A stretch of DNA of 64,000 bases from Anaerolineae bacterium (GTDB taxonomy: Bacteria; Chloroflexota; Anaerolineae; Promineifilales; Promineifilaceae): NCBI GenBank assembly GCA_019637635.1, contig JAHBVI010000013.1, forward strand, positions 1-64,000, in the 5' to 3' direction. The stretch's first letter is position 1. Each line of letters begins with the position of its first letter. The translations under genes and the position numbers were made by a program. Below, in pieces: positions 33,644 through 42,669 of this stretch. The notes under the pieces are model-generated. The model saw only the letters and a list, made by a program, of their open reading frames with translations, did no database searches and was not told where the DNA came from.

Positions 33644-35908
33644 TTACTCAATGACCTCTACCCACCCCGCCAGGTAAACATCATGCGGCTGCCGTTCGCC
33701 GCCCACAAAGAGCGGCTGGCGCTGCCCGGTAGCGGCGTCATACATGCCAATCCAGACCTGGTAACGGCCGTGCGGTAAATCTGCCGGCATTATCAGCCGG
33801 TATTGATCGTCAATCACCTCGCCCGCCGCCCAGACACGGGTGGGGTACTGCCCGGCAAGGGGCTGGTTATCGCCCGTCGCCAGCGGCGGCTGGCCCGCTT
33901 CGGCCAGATGCACCAGCGTGGTCAAATTCATGCCCGGCGGGGCTAACGCCTGCCAGGTTATGTCAACCTGGACGGTATCACCGGGGCGCGCTATTTGCGG
34001 GCTGAGGGCTACGACCGTAACCACCATCCCGTCCCCCACCTGCGCCAGCGGTGCGCTGCTTTCCGGCCAATCGGCCGGGATCACTTTCACTTCGGCCACG
34101 TCCGTGCCCGTCGCCCCATCCGCCAATCGCACAAAAAGACGGGCTAATACAGGGGTCACGGCCGTGCCGTCCAGGCGAATGCCGATGCGGTCGGCCACCA
34201 GTGCGCCGGGAGGCCACAAATTGGCCGGGTATTTGCCCTGCCCGTGATAGCTGTGGTAATTGCCCAGCAGCGCCAGGTCACGGCCAAACAGTTCCGCCAC
34301 CAGTTCCGGTGGCCTGGCTGCAACCGGGTCGGCGCGCCAGTAGAGGGTAAACCAGACCGGGGCGCCGGGCACGGCCGTGTCCGTTTCCATCGCCACGCCC
34401 ACCAGTTTCAACCCTTCGCCCACATCTAAATCCAGGGGTACGGCCGTTGCCGGTAATTGGGCAAGCAGCGGTGGCAGCGCATACGCCGGGCGGATGACAA
34501 AAAAAGCGCAGTACAGCGTCGTCAAAAAGGCCAGGCCGACGACCAGCGCATCCACACCCCGCCAGCGCCAGCGCGTCAGGCCAAAGGCCAACGCCAGCGC
34601 CAGGGGCACAATTGCCGGGAAGAGCAGCCGCCCCTGCGCCGCCGGGGTGCGCAGCATAAACATCAGCAATCCGGCGTAGACCAGCGCCAGCCAGAGGAAG
34701 AGCAGGAAGCCGGGGAACCAGGGGGCGGAGAGATTAGAGATTAGAGATTGGAGATTCACCCAATCTCCAATCTCTAATCTCCAATCTCTATGGCTTTGCC
34801 TGCTGCGCCACCCGACCCATACGCCCAGCACGGCCGTGCCCACCATGCCCGCCCACACTGCATACACCCAGGCCGGGGCCAGCAGGTTGAACCAGCCAAA
34901 GACGGCAAACAGCGAGCGCACCAGCCCGCCCGTTTCGCCCAAGACCTGCCACAGGTTGTAGCCCCGGTCGCCTTCGGCCAGGCGAATGAACGGTTCGGTG
35001 GCGGTGAAATCGCCATACAACTGCTGGTTGCGCAGCCACAACCAACCGGCAATGAGCAGGGTGGGCAAGACGACAAACACGGCCGTTTGCCATCCCCACT
35101 TCCAGACATCCGATTTTTTAAAAAAATCGGATGTCTTAACTGCGCGCAAAAAGAGAAAACCGACGGCATAGGCCAGCAGCAGCAGCCCGGCATTTTTGGT
35201 CAGCGCCGCCAGACCACAGGTGATGCCCACCAGCAGCAGGCGCGGCCGTGTCACCGGATGAAACCATAGCCAGAGCAACTGCCACAAGGCCAGCGAAGCC
35301 AGCAAAATGATGAGCGGGTCGTTGCTGATGCTGGCGTGGACGAAGTTGAATTGGGGCAGGAAGGCGGTCACGGCCGTAGCCAGCAGCGCCGGGCGGGCGT
35401 CATCCGGCCAGAGCAAACGGCCGCAGCCATAAATGCACACCAGCGTGCCTACCCCCATCAACGCCGACACCACCCGCAGCAAATGGGCGGCCAGCGCCAC
35501 CCCCTGCCAGGGCCACGCTTCTTGGGGCGTATGAACGACCCGGTTCACATTGGACAGCCGGGCCGCGTCACCGGCATAAAAGAAGGGGTTCAGCCACACC
35601 TGGTCACGGGCGTTGGTAGTAGAGATGGGCAGGATAACGGCCGTGCCCAACAGATAATACAGCGGCGGCTGCGCCGCTTCCTGCGCCGTCCAGGGGTCAA
35701 ATGGCTCGTCCACAAAGGGCAGCGCCCGATTATCCTTCACATACTGCACCGTGAAATAGTGCCAATGTTCATCCGGCGCTTCAAACAGTGGGTTGACCAC
35801 GCTGTAAACCAGCGTCACCAACAGGTAGGCGATGAGAATAAGAGCAAGAGGTAATCGGTAATTGGTAATCGGTGATCGGTGATCGGTGATTGGTGCTTGC
35901 TCATTCAT
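33644..35908 (-). CDS. GT39-like membrane glycosyltransferase 4
   Basis: 754 residues, same architecture as the 20082 gene: VVNPLFEAPDEHWHYF loop with acidic residues, about ten TM helices, then a beta-rich exported domain (ARPGDTVQVDITWQALAPPG). The N-terminus (ITDHRSPITNYRLP) and an internal loop (RDWRLEIGDWVNLQSLISNL) are translated heptad repeats. The stop codon falls in a CCAATTAC octad. It stands apart from the other glycosyltransferases. Confidence 0.85.
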   Translation of the reverse strand: MNEQAPITDHRSPITNYRLPLALILIAYLLVTLVYSVVNPLFEAPDEHWHYFTVQYVKDNRALPFVDEPFDPWTAQEAAQPPLYYLLGTAVILPISTTNARDQVWLNPFFYAGDAARLSNVNRVVHTPQEAWPWQGVALAAHLLRVVSALMGVGTLVCIYGCGRLLWPDDARPALLATAVTAFLPQFNFVHASISNDPLIILLASLALWQLLWLWFHPVTRPRLLLVGITCGLAALTKNAGLLLLAYAVGFLFLRAVKTSDFFKKSDVWKWGWQTAVFVVLPTLLIAGWLWLRNQQLYGDFTATEPFIRLAEGDRGYNLWQVLGETGGLVRSLFAVFGWFNLLAPAWVYAVWAGMVGTAVLGVWVGWRSRQSHRDWRLEIGDWVNLQSLISNLSAPWFPGFLLFLWLALVYAGLLMFMLRTPAAQGRLLFPAIVPLALALAFGLTRWRWRGVDALVVGLAFLTTLYCAFFVIRPAYALPPLLAQLPATAVPLDLDVGEGLKLVGVAMETDTAVPGAPVWFTLYWRADPVAARPPELVAELFGRDLALLGNYHSYHGQGKYPANLWPPGALVADRIGIRLDGTAVTPVLARLFVRLADGATGTDVAEVKVIPADWPESSAPLAQVGDGMVVTVVALSPQIARPGDTVQVDITWQALAPPGMNLTTLVHLAEAGQPPLATGDNQPLAGQYPTRVWAAGEVIDDQYRLIMPADLPHGRYQVWIGMYDAATGQRQPLFVGGERQPHDVYLAGWVEVIE
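34728..34790. repeat. In-frame GATTGGA hairpin array
   Basis: Heptads and their complement inside glycosyltransferase 4, located between TM helices just as in the 20082 gene. Confidence 0.9.
35848..35895. repeat. TAATCGG/TGATCGG heptad array, coding
   Basis: Encodes the N-terminus of glycosyltransferase 4. A looser continuation of similar units lies upstream to about 35970. Confidence 0.88.
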
Positions 35909-36013
35909 CAGTCAGATATCGGATTACGGACTTCAGACTGCAACGGATAGGGGAAATAACGGATTACCCGACAGAATTATCCGTTTATTTCTGAATCCGA
36001 TGTAGTCAACGGC

Positions 36014-36565
36014 TCACGCCCTGTAAACCGACGGGTTCAATTCGGCAATATAGGGCAGGGTGCGGAAGCGTTCGGCATAATCCAGGCCATACCCCACCAC
36101 CCACACATCGGGGATTTCAAAACCGAGGTAATCAACGGGTACGGCCGTGTGCTGCCGTTCTTTCCTTACCAGAGCGCACGTTTTCAGCGAGGCCGGCTGC
36201 CGCCCTTGCAGGGCTTCCACCAGATAATTCAGGGTAAGGCCCTTGTCTACAATATCTTCCACAATGAGGACATGCTCATCTTCAATGGGTTCGCGCAAAT
36301 CCATCACCAGCCGCACCGCGCCGGAAACTGCGCCCGCCTTGCCATAGCTGGACAGAGCCATAAAATCTACCACGTGCGGAATGGTGATCTGGCGGCACAG
36401 GTCGGCCAGGAAAATAAACGCGCCCTTGAGGACGCCCACCACATACAGGCGTTCCACACCGGCATAATCGGCCGAAATTTGCTGCGCCAGCTCCCACACA
36501 TGCTGTTGAATGGTAACTTCAGAAACGAGAATACGAGTCAGGTCAGGGGAAAGTTGGTTTGTCAT
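36014..36565 (-). CDS. hpt: Hypoxanthine phosphoribosyltransferase
   Basis: 183 residues, full length. VVGVLKGAFIFLADLCRQI, DFMALSSYG and the PRPP loop VLIVEDIVDKGLTL are diagnostic, and the C-terminal VVGYGLDYAERFRTLPYI matches the family. It salvages hypoxanthine and guanine with PRPP to IMP and GMP. TATTAT on the minus strand (36578-36573) ends exactly 7 nt before the ATG, so the mRNA may be leaderless. Confidence 0.95.
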   Translation of the reverse strand: MTNQLSPDLTRILVSEVTIQQHVWELAQQISADYAGVERLYVVGVLKGAFIFLADLCRQITIPHVVDFMALSSYGKAGAVSGAVRLVMDLREPIEDEHVLIVEDIVDKGLTLNYLVEALQGRQPASLKTCALVRKERQHTAVPVDYLGFEIPDVWVVGYGLDYAERFRTLPYIAELNPSVYRA

Positions 36566-36632
36566 GGTCGGGATAATACCGCAACGGCCGTGACTTGTTC
36601 AACTTTGCCCAGGGCCGCTCGTAAACAGACCC

Positions 36633-36689
36633 TTGACAGAAACTAAAGCGCCCGTATAATTCCCTACATATAGATAATTTTCGATATGT
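36633..36689 (+). promoter_or_regulatory. arsR promoter and operator
   Basis: TTGACA (36633-36638), 16 nt, TATAAT (36655-36660). An inverted repeat ACATAT (36666-36671) and ATATGT (36684-36689) lies at the start site, 5 nt before the ATG. Confidence 0.8.
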
Positions 36690-36694
36690 GACTT

Positions 36695-36985
36695 ATGAAC
36701 TCGGTAATATTTGGAAAAGCAATTGCCGATGAAACCCGGCAAACCATCATGCGGCTGCTGTGCTGCCAATGGCTGTGCGTGGGCGATGTGGTCGAGCAGT
36801 TGGGCAATCTTTCGCAGCCGACGGTCTCCCATCACCTGAGCATCTTGCGGGATGCCGGGCTGGTGCATACGCGCCGGGAGGGGAAGCAGGTGTATTACTC
36901 CTTAAACCAGGGCGCGGTGGCTGTGTGTTGTGGCAACCTGATGCAGGTCTTTGCGCCTGAGGTGCATGTGGAAATAGGCGAGTAA
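36695..36985 (+). CDS. arsR: ArsR/SmtB-family repressor
   Basis: 96-residue winged helix: ETRQTIMRLLCCQWLCVGDV, then NLSQPTVSHHLSILRDAGLV and the wing REGKQVYYSLN. The canonical As(III) site ELCVCDL reads WLCVGDV, with CC three residues upstream and another CC near the C-terminus, so thiol ligands are available in an altered arrangement. The neighbour arsM and the shared ACATAT/ATATGT sites argue for arsenite-responsive control. Confidence 0.9.
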   Translation: MNSVIFGKAIADETRQTIMRLLCCQWLCVGDVVEQLGNLSQPTVSHHLSILRDAGLVHTRREGKQVYYSLNQGAVAVCCGNLMQVFAPEVHVEIGE

Positions 36986-37028
36986 ACACTGGCTGCCGGC
37001 GGCCGTATTTGCTCTCTTTTTTTATCAA

Positions 37029-37044
37029 ACATATAGACATATGT
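37029..37044 (+). promoter_or_regulatory. Second ArsR-type operator before arsM
   Basis: ACATAT-AGAC-ATATGT, the same half-sites as upstream of arsR but with a 4-nt spacer, about 25 nt before the arsM start. Confidence 0.55.
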
Positions 37045-37068
37045 AAATAACTCAATATGGAGGTCTTG

Positions 37069-37860
37069 ATGACAACGTTAACACCCGAACAGATACACGA
37101 AGAAGTGAAGGCGCGCTACGGCCGTCTCGCCAGTGAATTCAAAGTAGAACTGCTGCCGACCGAATCGGCCAGTTGTTGCGGCGACACGGTGAGTGATGGC
37201 TACTGCGGTGCTGAGCTTTATGACGTAGACGTCAGTGAACTGCCCACCGATGTGACCGGTATGTCCTTAGGCTGTGGCGACCCCATTGCCATTGCCGCCT
37301 TGCAGCCAGGGCAAACGGTGCTGGATTTAGGCTCCGGCGGCGGCATTGATTGTTTCCTGGCGGCGCAGCGGGTAGGGCCAACAGGCCACGTCATTGGCGT
37401 AGACATGACCGAAGCGATGCTGGAAAAAGCCAACCGTAACAAAGAGAAGATGGGGGCAGACAATGTAGAGTTCCGCTATGGGCACATTGAAAAGTTGCCG
37501 GTAGCCTCAAACAGTGTGGATGTCATCCTCTCTAACTGTGTGATCAATCTCAGCCCGGATAAGGCGGCCGTTTTTCAGGAAGCATTCCGGGTACTCAAAT
37601 CGGGCGGCCAGGTGGCCGTCTCGGATATGGTGACGCTGGGTCGGTTTACGCCGGAAGAACGGGCCGATATGTCGCGTTGGGCCGGCTGCATCACCGGCGC
37701 GGAAGATGTGGCCGATTATGCGGCCTGGATGCGGGCTGCCGGCTTCTCGCAAATTTCCATCCGGGATAAGGCTCACCCAGATGTAGAGCTGGCAGACGCG
37801 CCGCGTGCGGAAGGGGCGGCCCGGATTTTTAGCGCGCGCATCACGGCCGTGAAAGCCTGA
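37069..37860 (+). CDS. arsM: Arsenite S-adenosylmethionine methyltransferase
   Basis: 263 residues. SAM motif LDLGSGGGIDCFLAAQRVG; conserved arsenic-binding cysteines in ASCCGD, SNCVINLSPDK and AGCITGA, as in characterised ArsM. It methylates As(III) to mono-, di- and trimethyl species, which are volatile or exported. GGAGG lies 5 nt before ATG 37069, so the 4-residue longer start at 37057 is unlikely. Co-directional with arsR, with an operator between them. Confidence 0.95.
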   Translation: MTTLTPEQIHEEVKARYGRLASEFKVELLPTESASCCGDTVSDGYCGAELYDVDVSELPTDVTGMSLGCGDPIAIAALQPGQTVLDLGSGGGIDCFLAAQRVGPTGHVIGVDMTEAMLEKANRNKEKMGADNVEFRYGHIEKLPVASNSVDVILSNCVINLSPDKAAVFQEAFRVLKSGGQVAVSDMVTLGRFTPEERADMSRWAGCITGAEDVADYAAWMRAAGFSQISIRDKAHPDVELADAPRAEGAARIFSARITAVKA

Positions 37861-37916
37861 TACGTGATGCGTGACGAGTGATGCGTGAGAAAATCACTCG
37901 TCACTCGTCACGTATC
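37861..37916. repeat. TGATGCG/TCACTCG heptad hairpin
   Basis: TACGTGATGCGTGACGAGTG units and their complement, forming a hairpin immediately after the arsM stop codon. Confidence 0.9.
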
Positions 37917-38003
37917 GTGCTACTCCCCACGAAATCCTACCGGGCCTCTTTTTTTTCCAGTACCAAAGTCCGGTTTAATACGGCCGTAGCCTCCCGCACA
38001 ATG

Positions 38004-38045
38004 TTCCGTAATCGGTAATCGGTAATCGGTGATCGGTCATCGGAA
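38004..38045. repeat. TAATCGG heptad array
   Basis: Six units upstream of the beta-helix gene start. Confidence 0.88.
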
Positions 38046-38055
38046 TGTGAAGCGA

Positions 38056-39951
38056 ATGAGGCAGGCCATGAAAACGAAAAAATTCACTCTCTATTTTTCC
38101 CGATGGGTACCCCTTTTGTTGTTGCTGCTGTTATTGGCAAAACCCGTGCAAGGAGCGGGTGTGGTGGGCAATGGGTCGCCGGGCAGTTGCACCCAGAGCG
38201 CCCTGGCAGCGGCGCTCAGTGGCGGCGGGTTGGTGACGTTCAACTGCGGCGGCGCACACACCATTACCCTGACGAGCCAGCAAACGATCACGGCCAGCAC
38301 CACCATTGACGGCGCGGGCATTATCACCCTGAGCGGCGGCAGCAGCACCCGTGTATTTAACATCCAAAATGGGGCCACTGTTACCATCCGCAACCTGACC
38401 ATTGCTAATGGCCACAGCAGCGAAGATGGCGGCGGCATTTATGCCGAACGGTTGAGTACGTTAATCATTGAAAACAGCACCCTCATCGGCAATACCGGGC
38501 GCAACGGCGGCGGCCTGGCTACCAACGGCTGGGGTGCGCATGACGCAGGGGTGGCGGTGACAATTAGCGGCAGTACGTTTACCAACAATACGGCGACGGC
38601 CGTAGCCATTCCCGGCGGCGGCAACGGCGGCGGTGGCATCTACCTCTCCGGCGGTTCGGCAGCCACCGTCACAGACAGCACCTTTAGCGGCAACCATTCC
38701 CAAAATGGTGGGGCCATTCACCTGCTGCACAGCGACCTGCACACTGTCAACGTCACCTTCAGCAACAATACGGCCAACAACATGGCGGGCGGCGGGGGCG
38801 GCGGCGCCATCTACATGGATGGCGCCAAAAATTTGAGCGGCGAACTGTTGATTGAACGCAGCACCTTTACCGGCAACAGCACCAATCAATTGGGTGGGGC
38901 TATTTTTAGTTTTCCCGAAGGCACGGAACACACCATCATTAACCAGAGTACATTTGACGGCAATACTGCCAGCAACAGCGCCCAGGGTGGAGCCATTTAT
39001 CATCAGTCGGCTGCGGGTAACGGGCCATTAACCATCAGCAATAGCACTTTTGTGGATAATGTGGCCATTGCCAACCAGGCGGGTGAAGCCGGGACAGGTG
39101 GGGCATTATGGGTGTGGAATGGCAATGTCTCCATTACCAACAGTACCTTTAGCGGCAACCAGGCGATCCATTCGCTTAACCTGCCGGGTGATGACTGGCA
39201 TCGCGGCTTCGGCGGGGCGGCGACTTTTGGCAACAACACCAATACGACTATCGTCAACAGCACCTTTGCGTATAATCACGCGGGGTTTGTAGGAGGGGCC
39301 ATTGCCGGGCCGTCGATGGTGCGCAACACGATTATCAGCCAGAATACGGGCGGCAACGTCTGGCAAATCCAGCAAAATTGCACCAATGAACTGAACAATG
39401 GCGGCCACAACATCCAATTTCCGCAGCGGGTGACGGGCAATGGGAATGATTACGAATGTTTTGCCGGGCAAACGGCCGTGAACCCTCTGCTCGGCTCCCT
39501 GGGCAATTATGGCGGCCCTACGCAGACGATCCCGCTGCTGGCGGGCAGCCCGGCCATCAATGCGGCGACGAATTGCCCTACAACCGACCAGCGCGGTTTT
39601 GCCCGCAACGGCGCGTGTGACATTGGCGCGTATGAGTACGGCGGTGGCCTGCTGCTCACCAGCATCAGCCCCTCCATGTCTGGCCTGAATGGGGTGCAAT
39701 CCTTTACGCTGACGGCGCAAGGCGTGGGGTTTACGCCCTCTACGGTGGTGCGCTGGGAAGGGGCCAGCCGGACGACGACGTATGTGAGCGAGTTTATGGT
39801 CACGGCCGTGATCCCTGCCAGCGACGTAGATGAAGCCGGCGTCTTCAACGTCACCGTCTACGACCCCGACCGCAGCCTGGAATCTGCCCCCTTGCCGTTT
39901 ACGGTAGTTCCCATGCTGCACCGCGTCTATCTGCCATTTATCCGAAAATGA
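38056..39951 (+). CDS. Secreted beta-helix repeat protein 1
   Basis: About 631 residues. The signal peptide WVPLLLLLLLLAKPVQGAG precedes a right-handed beta-helix of repeated STFxxNxAxxGGAI units (for example ISNSTFVDNVAIANQAGEAG), the choice-of-anchor Q end motif GACDIGAYEYGGG and an IPT/TIG-like domain (ITSISPSMSGLNGVQSFTL). It ends in VYLPFIRK. It is a surface or released adhesin-like protein. Start 38056 or 38068. ACGGCCGT and a possible CACAAT -10 lie upstream. Partner of the similar protein at 44405. Confidence 0.85.
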   Translation: MRQAMKTKKFTLYFSRWVPLLLLLLLLAKPVQGAGVVGNGSPGSCTQSALAAALSGGGLVTFNCGGAHTITLTSQQTITASTTIDGAGIITLSGGSSTRVFNIQNGATVTIRNLTIANGHSSEDGGGIYAERLSTLIIENSTLIGNTGRNGGGLATNGWGAHDAGVAVTISGSTFTNNTATAVAIPGGGNGGGGIYLSGGSAATVTDSTFSGNHSQNGGAIHLLHSDLHTVNVTFSNNTANNMAGGGGGGAIYMDGAKNLSGELLIERSTFTGNSTNQLGGAIFSFPEGTEHTIINQSTFDGNTASNSAQGGAIYHQSAAGNGPLTISNSTFVDNVAIANQAGEAGTGGALWVWNGNVSITNSTFSGNQAIHSLNLPGDDWHRGFGGAATFGNNTNTTIVNSTFAYNHAGFVGGAIAGPSMVRNTIISQNTGGNVWQIQQNCTNELNNGGHNIQFPQRVTGNGNDYECFAGQTAVNPLLGSLGNYGGPTQTIPLLAGSPAINAATNCPTTDQRGFARNGACDIGAYEYGGGLLLTSISPSMSGLNGVQSFTLTAQGVGFTPSTVVRWEGASRTTTYVSEFMVTAVIPASDVDEAGVFNVTVYDPDRSLESAPLPFTVVPMLHRVYLPFIRK

Positions 39952-39967
39952 CTTTCATAAGAAAGTG

Positions 39968-39987
39968 ACTTTCATATGTATGAAAGT
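39968..39987. promoter_or_regulatory. ACTTTCATA palindrome
   Basis: ACTTTCATA-TG-TATGAAAGT, with an extra direct ACTTTCATA at 39952-39960, in the 142-bp gap between the beta-helix gene and the next glycosyltransferase. Possibly a regulator site or a 3' hairpin. Confidence 0.4.
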
Positions 39988-40093
39988 GAACGGCAAATCA
40001 ACAGCCTGAACGCCTGACGCCAATTTGTGATAAACTCCGCCGCCGTTGTCGTGGGTACACACGACGACATGAGTATGAGTTTGCAGGTCAGGC

Positions 40094-42667
40094 ATGTTTC
40101 AGGTTGATGGATTGACGGCCCTCCTCTTTTTGATCGGACTGGCGGCGGCATTTGCCGTGTCATTACTGGTTTGGGCCAAACGGGCCGGCGCTCATACCCC
40201 GCATAAACTAGACTGGTTGGAAGGGGTGTTGGTGGCGCTGCTCAGTGTGGTGGTTTTTGCCGGGTGGGTAGGGGTGCTGCTGGCTTCGTTTGGGCGGTTT
40301 TCATTGACAGGGCTTACGGCCGTGTTGATTCTTACATCCGGTGTGGTGCTGGTGTGGCAACGGCCGTCTCTCCGCCCCTCTTTTACCGCCCTTTCATGGC
40401 AAGATTGGTTGTTGTTGTTGTTGCTGCCCCTCTTTGCCTTGCTTTATTTCCGGCCACACGAATACATCATGGGCAGCGCCGACGCCGGCGGCTATATGAA
40501 CATCGCTGCCACCCTGGCCCAAACAGGCGATTTCATTATTCAAGATGAATGGACGCCCCTGCTGCGTGGCTACGCCGACGTCACGCTGCGCCAGCAGCCG
40601 CCCGAATGGCAAACGCGCTACCTGCAATTTGTAGGCTGGTACATAGATGACGCTGACCCGGCGCGGCTAATTCCTCAATTCTTCCCCTTTCATCCGGTGC
40701 TGCTGGCGGTGGGGGTGGCCCTGGGGGGACTGTATGGCGGCTTGTTGGTGACGCCGTTGTGGGGAGTTTTGAGCCTGGTGGCTGTGTATTTACTCACCCG
40801 CAAATTGTTTGACGCCAGCATTGCTTTGCTGGCTGCCTTTTTGCTGGGCATCACCGCCACGCATATCTTCTTTGCCCGCTATCCCACTACGGAACCATTG
40901 ACGCTGCTGTTGGTGTTTGCCCTGCTGCTGGCCTGGCAGCGCCTGTGGGATGACCATCCGGCCGATCCCATTTGGGGCGTATTTGGCGGGCTGATGCTGG
41001 GGGCGGCCAATTTGACGCGCATTGATCTGCCGCTGCTGGTAGCAGTGGTGGCCCTTTTTTGCGGGCTGCGTTGGTTGCAAGGGGGCTGGTCACGGGCGTG
41101 GACGTGGTTTGGGGTCACGGCCGTGCTGCTGCTGCTTCATGCGGTGCTGTCGGCGGTGTGGCTCAACTGGCCGTATACGTGGAATACGTACAGCAGCGTT
41201 TTTCGCTTGTTGAACCAGGCCGGGGTGGTTACGGCCGTGCTGGCGGTTGGCCTGTTGGGGATAGTTGCTATCGCGGTGGCCTGGTGGCGTGGCTGGTTGC
41301 AGGGAGCGTATTGGCAGCGTATATCCCAGTCAACCCACCTGCGGTGGCTGCTGGCCGCCAGTGTGGTGGCTCTCAGCCTGTTTGCCTATTTTGTCCGGCC
41401 CGTTTGGCAGCCTGTTCAGAGTTATAACACCTGGCCCGGTGGGCAAAGTGTGCCTGTGCTGGATGGTGAAAATTGGCTGCGCCTGGGCTGGTATCTGACG
41501 CCGCTGGGATTGGCGCTGGCAACTGGCGGCCTGGCCTGGATCATCTTGCGCCGTTTGCAGATGCGGCTGGGGTTTTTCCTGTGTATAGGGCTGCTGACAA
41601 CGGTGCAATATGTGTACCGTATTTTTAATACGCCGTATCACATATATGCCATGCGCCGGTATGTGCCGGTGGTGATTCCGGTGTTGATCGTGTTTGCCGC
41701 CGTTGCCCTCTTCGCCCTTTTTCGGTATCGTGGGCCGCGGGGTCTGACAGTGGCGGCGCGCATCGGAGCGGCTGCACTGACCGTCTTACTGGCAGCCGGC
41801 CTGTTGTTTCAAGCCCGGTATGTGCTGCCCCGCTCTGATTTTACGGGTGCGGTGGCCCAATTAACTGCCTTTCACGATTTGTTGGATCCGGAGGCGCTGA
41901 TCATTATTAGCGAGCCGCCGGAAGCGCTGTTTGCCGACCGGGTAGGTACGCCGCTGCGCTTTTTGTGGGGGCACGATGTGGCCACCATTCGCAGCGATGG
42001 CCCGGAATTGGCCGCTTTTGTGCAGGAGATGGCGGCTTATGCGGCGGAACGGGGACGGCCGTTGCAGTTTATCGCCATTGACCCCATTCCCACGGCCGTG
42101 CGCCAGATGTTTGCTTTGAAACCTGTGGCTATGTTTCCGCTTAAACTCGACATGCTGCAAAACACCTTCACAGGGTATCCCGCCCAACGCCAGACCGTTT
42201 ATTATGGCATTGAGATCTATGACGTTGTCCCCGCTGCTGTGCTGGAGACGGCCGTTTCCTCCTGGTATATAGATGTGGGCACATTGGATGCTGCCTATAT
42301 TGAGTCCGGTTTTTACCCAAAAGAGCCGCTGCCGGGTGACATTACCATGCGCTGGACAAAGGAGGAAGCCGTATTGGCATTACCGTTGGATGACGATGCC
42401 CCGCTGACCATCAGCCTGAACGCCAAAATTTTCCGCCCGGAGGGAGTACCGCCCACGCCGGTGACGGTATGGCTGGACGGCCGTGAAATCGGCCAATTCA
42501 CCCCGGATGCTACCTGGCAAACCTACACCTTCACCGGCCAACCGGCGCCCACCGATGGCCTTTCCCGGCTGCGTCTGGTGAGCGAAACGTTCAATCCGGC
42601 GGCGCTGGGGGTAAATGCCGACGGCCGTGACTTAGGTTTTCTGCTTGACTGGGTTACAATCAAATAA
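40094..42667 (+). CDS. Large membrane glycosyltransferase (ArnT/PMT-like)
   Basis: 857 residues with about 14 TM helices, then a C-terminal soluble domain (about 720-857) with a carbohydrate-binding-like beta fold. The external loop PHEYIMGSADAGGYMNIAAT and the motif FFARYPTTEPLTLLLVFALL recall GT-C enzymes using polyprenyl-linked sugars. Unlike the four other GT39-like genes it holds no tandem repeat. Two bases separate its stop from the sulfotransferase start, so the two are likely co-transcribed. Confidence 0.8.
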   Translation: MFQVDGLTALLFLIGLAAAFAVSLLVWAKRAGAHTPHKLDWLEGVLVALLSVVVFAGWVGVLLASFGRFSLTGLTAVLILTSGVVLVWQRPSLRPSFTALSWQDWLLLLLLPLFALLYFRPHEYIMGSADAGGYMNIAATLAQTGDFIIQDEWTPLLRGYADVTLRQQPPEWQTRYLQFVGWYIDDADPARLIPQFFPFHPVLLAVGVALGGLYGGLLVTPLWGVLSLVAVYLLTRKLFDASIALLAAFLLGITATHIFFARYPTTEPLTLLLVFALLLAWQRLWDDHPADPIWGVFGGLMLGAANLTRIDLPLLVAVVALFCGLRWLQGGWSRAWTWFGVTAVLLLLHAVLSAVWLNWPYTWNTYSSVFRLLNQAGVVTAVLAVGLLGIVAIAVAWWRGWLQGAYWQRISQSTHLRWLLAASVVALSLFAYFVRPVWQPVQSYNTWPGGQSVPVLDGENWLRLGWYLTPLGLALATGGLAWIILRRLQMRLGFFLCIGLLTTVQYVYRIFNTPYHIYAMRRYVPVVIPVLIVFAAVALFALFRYRGPRGLTVAARIGAAALTVLLAAGLLFQARYVLPRSDFTGAVAQLTAFHDLLDPEALIIISEPPEALFADRVGTPLRFLWGHDVATIRSDGPELAAFVQEMAAYAAERGRPLQFIAIDPIPTAVRQMFALKPVAMFPLKLDMLQNTFTGYPAQRQTVYYGIEIYDVVPAAVLETAVSSWYIDVGTLDAAYIESGFYPKEPLPGDITMRWTKEEAVLALPLDDDAPLTISLNAKIFRPEGVPPTPVTVWLDGREIGQFTPDATWQTYTFTGQPAPTDGLSRLRLVSETFNPAALGVNADGRDLGFLLDWVTIK

Positions 42668-42669
42668 CG

